A DNA stretch of 64,000 nt, from positions 186,001 through 250,000 of the forward strand of contig NZ_FNRI01000005.1 in NCBI RefSeq assembly GCF_900107675.1, in the 5' to 3' direction. This DNA comes from Alistipes timonensis JC136. GTDB lineage: Bacteria > Bacteroidota > Bacteroidia > Bacteroidales > Rikenellaceae. Shown one piece after another: positions 63,316-64,000 of the stretch. Position 1 is the first letter of the stretch, and each line of letters begins with the position of its first letter. The notes beneath the pieces were generated by a model, which saw only the letters and a program-made list of their open reading frames with translations, was not told the DNA's origin and ran no database searches. Made by a program: the position numbers and the translations under genes.

Positions 63316-63360
63316 CGTATACGGGCGCAAGAGCGCGCCGCGGCTTTCCGCCCGGTAAAA

Positions 63361-63376
63361 CCCGCTTTTAAGCGGG
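63361..63376. promoter_or_regulatory. 16-bp palindrome upstream of the LUD gene
   Basis: CCCGCTT-TT-AAGCGGG is perfectly palindromic and lies 10 bp before the -33 of the next promoter. Possible operator. Confidence 0.35.
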
Positions 63377-63386
63377 AGCGGGCATT

Positions 63387-63416
63387 TTGCAGAAACCGGA
63401 AAATAAGTTACCTTTG
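63387..63416 (+). promoter_or_regulatory. promoter of the LUD gene
   Basis: TTG (63387-63389), 19-bp spacer, TACCTTTG (63409-63416). It ends only 4 bp before the first ATG (63421). Confidence 0.6.
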
Positions 63417-63420
63417 TGTG

Positions 63421-64000
63421 ATGGCAAAAGAGAGTATGGAAAAACTGGAAGCCTGCGCCGCGGCGCTGCGGCGGCATCATTTCGACGCCGTGGCCGTCGG
63501 CAGTACGGCCGAGGCTTTCGACGTGATGAAAGCCGCCGCCGAGGCTTGTCGCCCGCGGCTGGCGTCGTTCGGCGATTCAATGACGATGCGCGCAACGGGC
63601 ATCCTCGAATGGTTGGCCGGCAACGACGAAGTGACGCTGCTCGACGGATTCGACGCCTCGAAGCCCTACGCGGAACGGCTCGAAATACGCCGGCAAGCCC
63701 TGATGTCGGACCTCTTCGTGACGGGCGTGAACGCCGTGACCGAAGCGGGAACGCTCCACTGGCTCGACAAAGTGGGCAACCGCATCGCCCCGGTGGCGTT
63801 CGGGCCCCGCAAAGTGATTATCGTGGCGGGCCGCAACAAGGTGGTGGCCGACCGCGACGCAGCCGAAGAGCGCATCCGCCGCATCGCGGCGCCGCAAAAC
63901 ATCGCCCGTCACCCGGGATTCCGAACGCCCTGCGCCAAAACGGGCGTCTGCTCGGACTGCAACTCACAGGACCGGGTCTGCAATACCCGGATGGAGATGC
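63421..64000 (+). CDS. LUD-domain (LutC/DUF162) protein, partial
   Basis: 193 codons visible; the gene runs off the right edge. LUD motifs are present: SFGDSMTMRATG, LFVTGVNAVTEAGTL, LDKVGNRIAPVAFGPRKVIIV and GRNKVVADRDAAEERI, followed by a Cys-rich stretch CAKTGVCSDCNS that may bind a metal. LutC-type proteins take part in lactate oxidation, but no lutA or lutB gene is visible and stand-alone LUD proteins are common, so the role is open. The promoter lies so close to ATG 63421 that the true start may be ATG 63436. Confidence 0.85.
   Translation, partial: MAKESMEKLEACAAALRRHHFDAVAVGSTAEAFDVMKAAAEACRPRLASFGDSMTMRATGILEWLAGNDEVTLLDGFDASKPYAERLEIRRQALMSDLFVTGVNAVTEAGTLHWLDKVGNRIAPVAFGPRKVIIVAGRNKVVADRDAAEERIRRIAAPQNIARHPGFRTPCAKTGVCSDCNSQDRVCNTRMEM

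Noticed and set aside
63421..64000. Assignment as lutC of a lactate-oxidation operon
   Set aside because: No lutA or lutB gene is visible and the gene is cut by the window edge, so only the LUD family name is supported.

Overview
The window reads as chromosomal DNA of a GC-rich member of the Bacteroidales, most like Alistipes/Rikenellaceae. The evidence is two SusC/SusD pairs, an ECF sigma/FecR pair, OMP_b-brl and LemA/TPM families, DUF4843 and PKD-like lipoproteins, and many promoters of the Bacteroidota form TTG-N19..21-TAnnTTTG. The genus is an inference from composition and gene set; no database was searched. Coding density is high. I saw no tRNA, rRNA, insertion sequence, prophage or CRISPR array.

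Layout. 1-7649 (minus): hexuronate operon uxaC-kdgK-eda-exuT-uxaB-uxaA (uxaA runs off the left edge). It turns glucuronate and galacturonate into pyruvate and glyceraldehyde-3-phosphate. 7650-10192 (plus): a divergent DUF4861 lipoprotein gene and a second KdgK-like kinase. 10406-14339 (minus): gyrA and a TPR protein. 14685-15464: a formate/nitrite channel. 15481-25765 (minus): plsC-parE-parC-aroK-murI, packed almost without gaps, then ftsK and a LolA-like gene. 26090-28450: an outer-membrane beta-barrel protein with a G9 tract in a promoter spacer. 28512-30996 (minus): TPM protein, LemA and an EamA transporter. 31067-35279 (minus): beta-phosphoglucomutase, GH65 phosphorylase and cytoplasmic GH13 amylase. 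35436-39092 (plus): Wza- and Wzc-like exporter with a Gly-Tyr repeat tail, plus a small HAD protein. 39169-40080 (minus): nucleotidyltransferase. 40213-43586 (plus): degenerate M23 protein, dxr, rseP.

43776-63263 (plus) is the most distinctive region: ECF sigma factor, FecR anti-sigma, SusC1-SusD1-SusC2-SusD2, a DUF4843 lipoprotein and a PKD-like lipoprotein. After a hairpin come a YiiX-like papain-fold hydrolase, a metzincin-type zinc protease and its translationally coupled paralogue, which has lost every zinc ligand. There is no glycoside hydrolase or lyase, so uptake of peptides or another non-glycan polymer is a reasonable hypothesis. The sigma gene has a G9 tract at codons 19-22, where slippage would switch the protein off. 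The window ends in a LUD-domain gene at 63421.

Regulation visible in sequence: an UxuR/ExuR-like palindrome and TTGCCAA repeats before the hexuronate operon; stem-loops in each of its three long intercistronic gaps; inverted repeats near the promoters or starts of focA, ftsK and the barrel gene; and three poly-G runs of at least nine.
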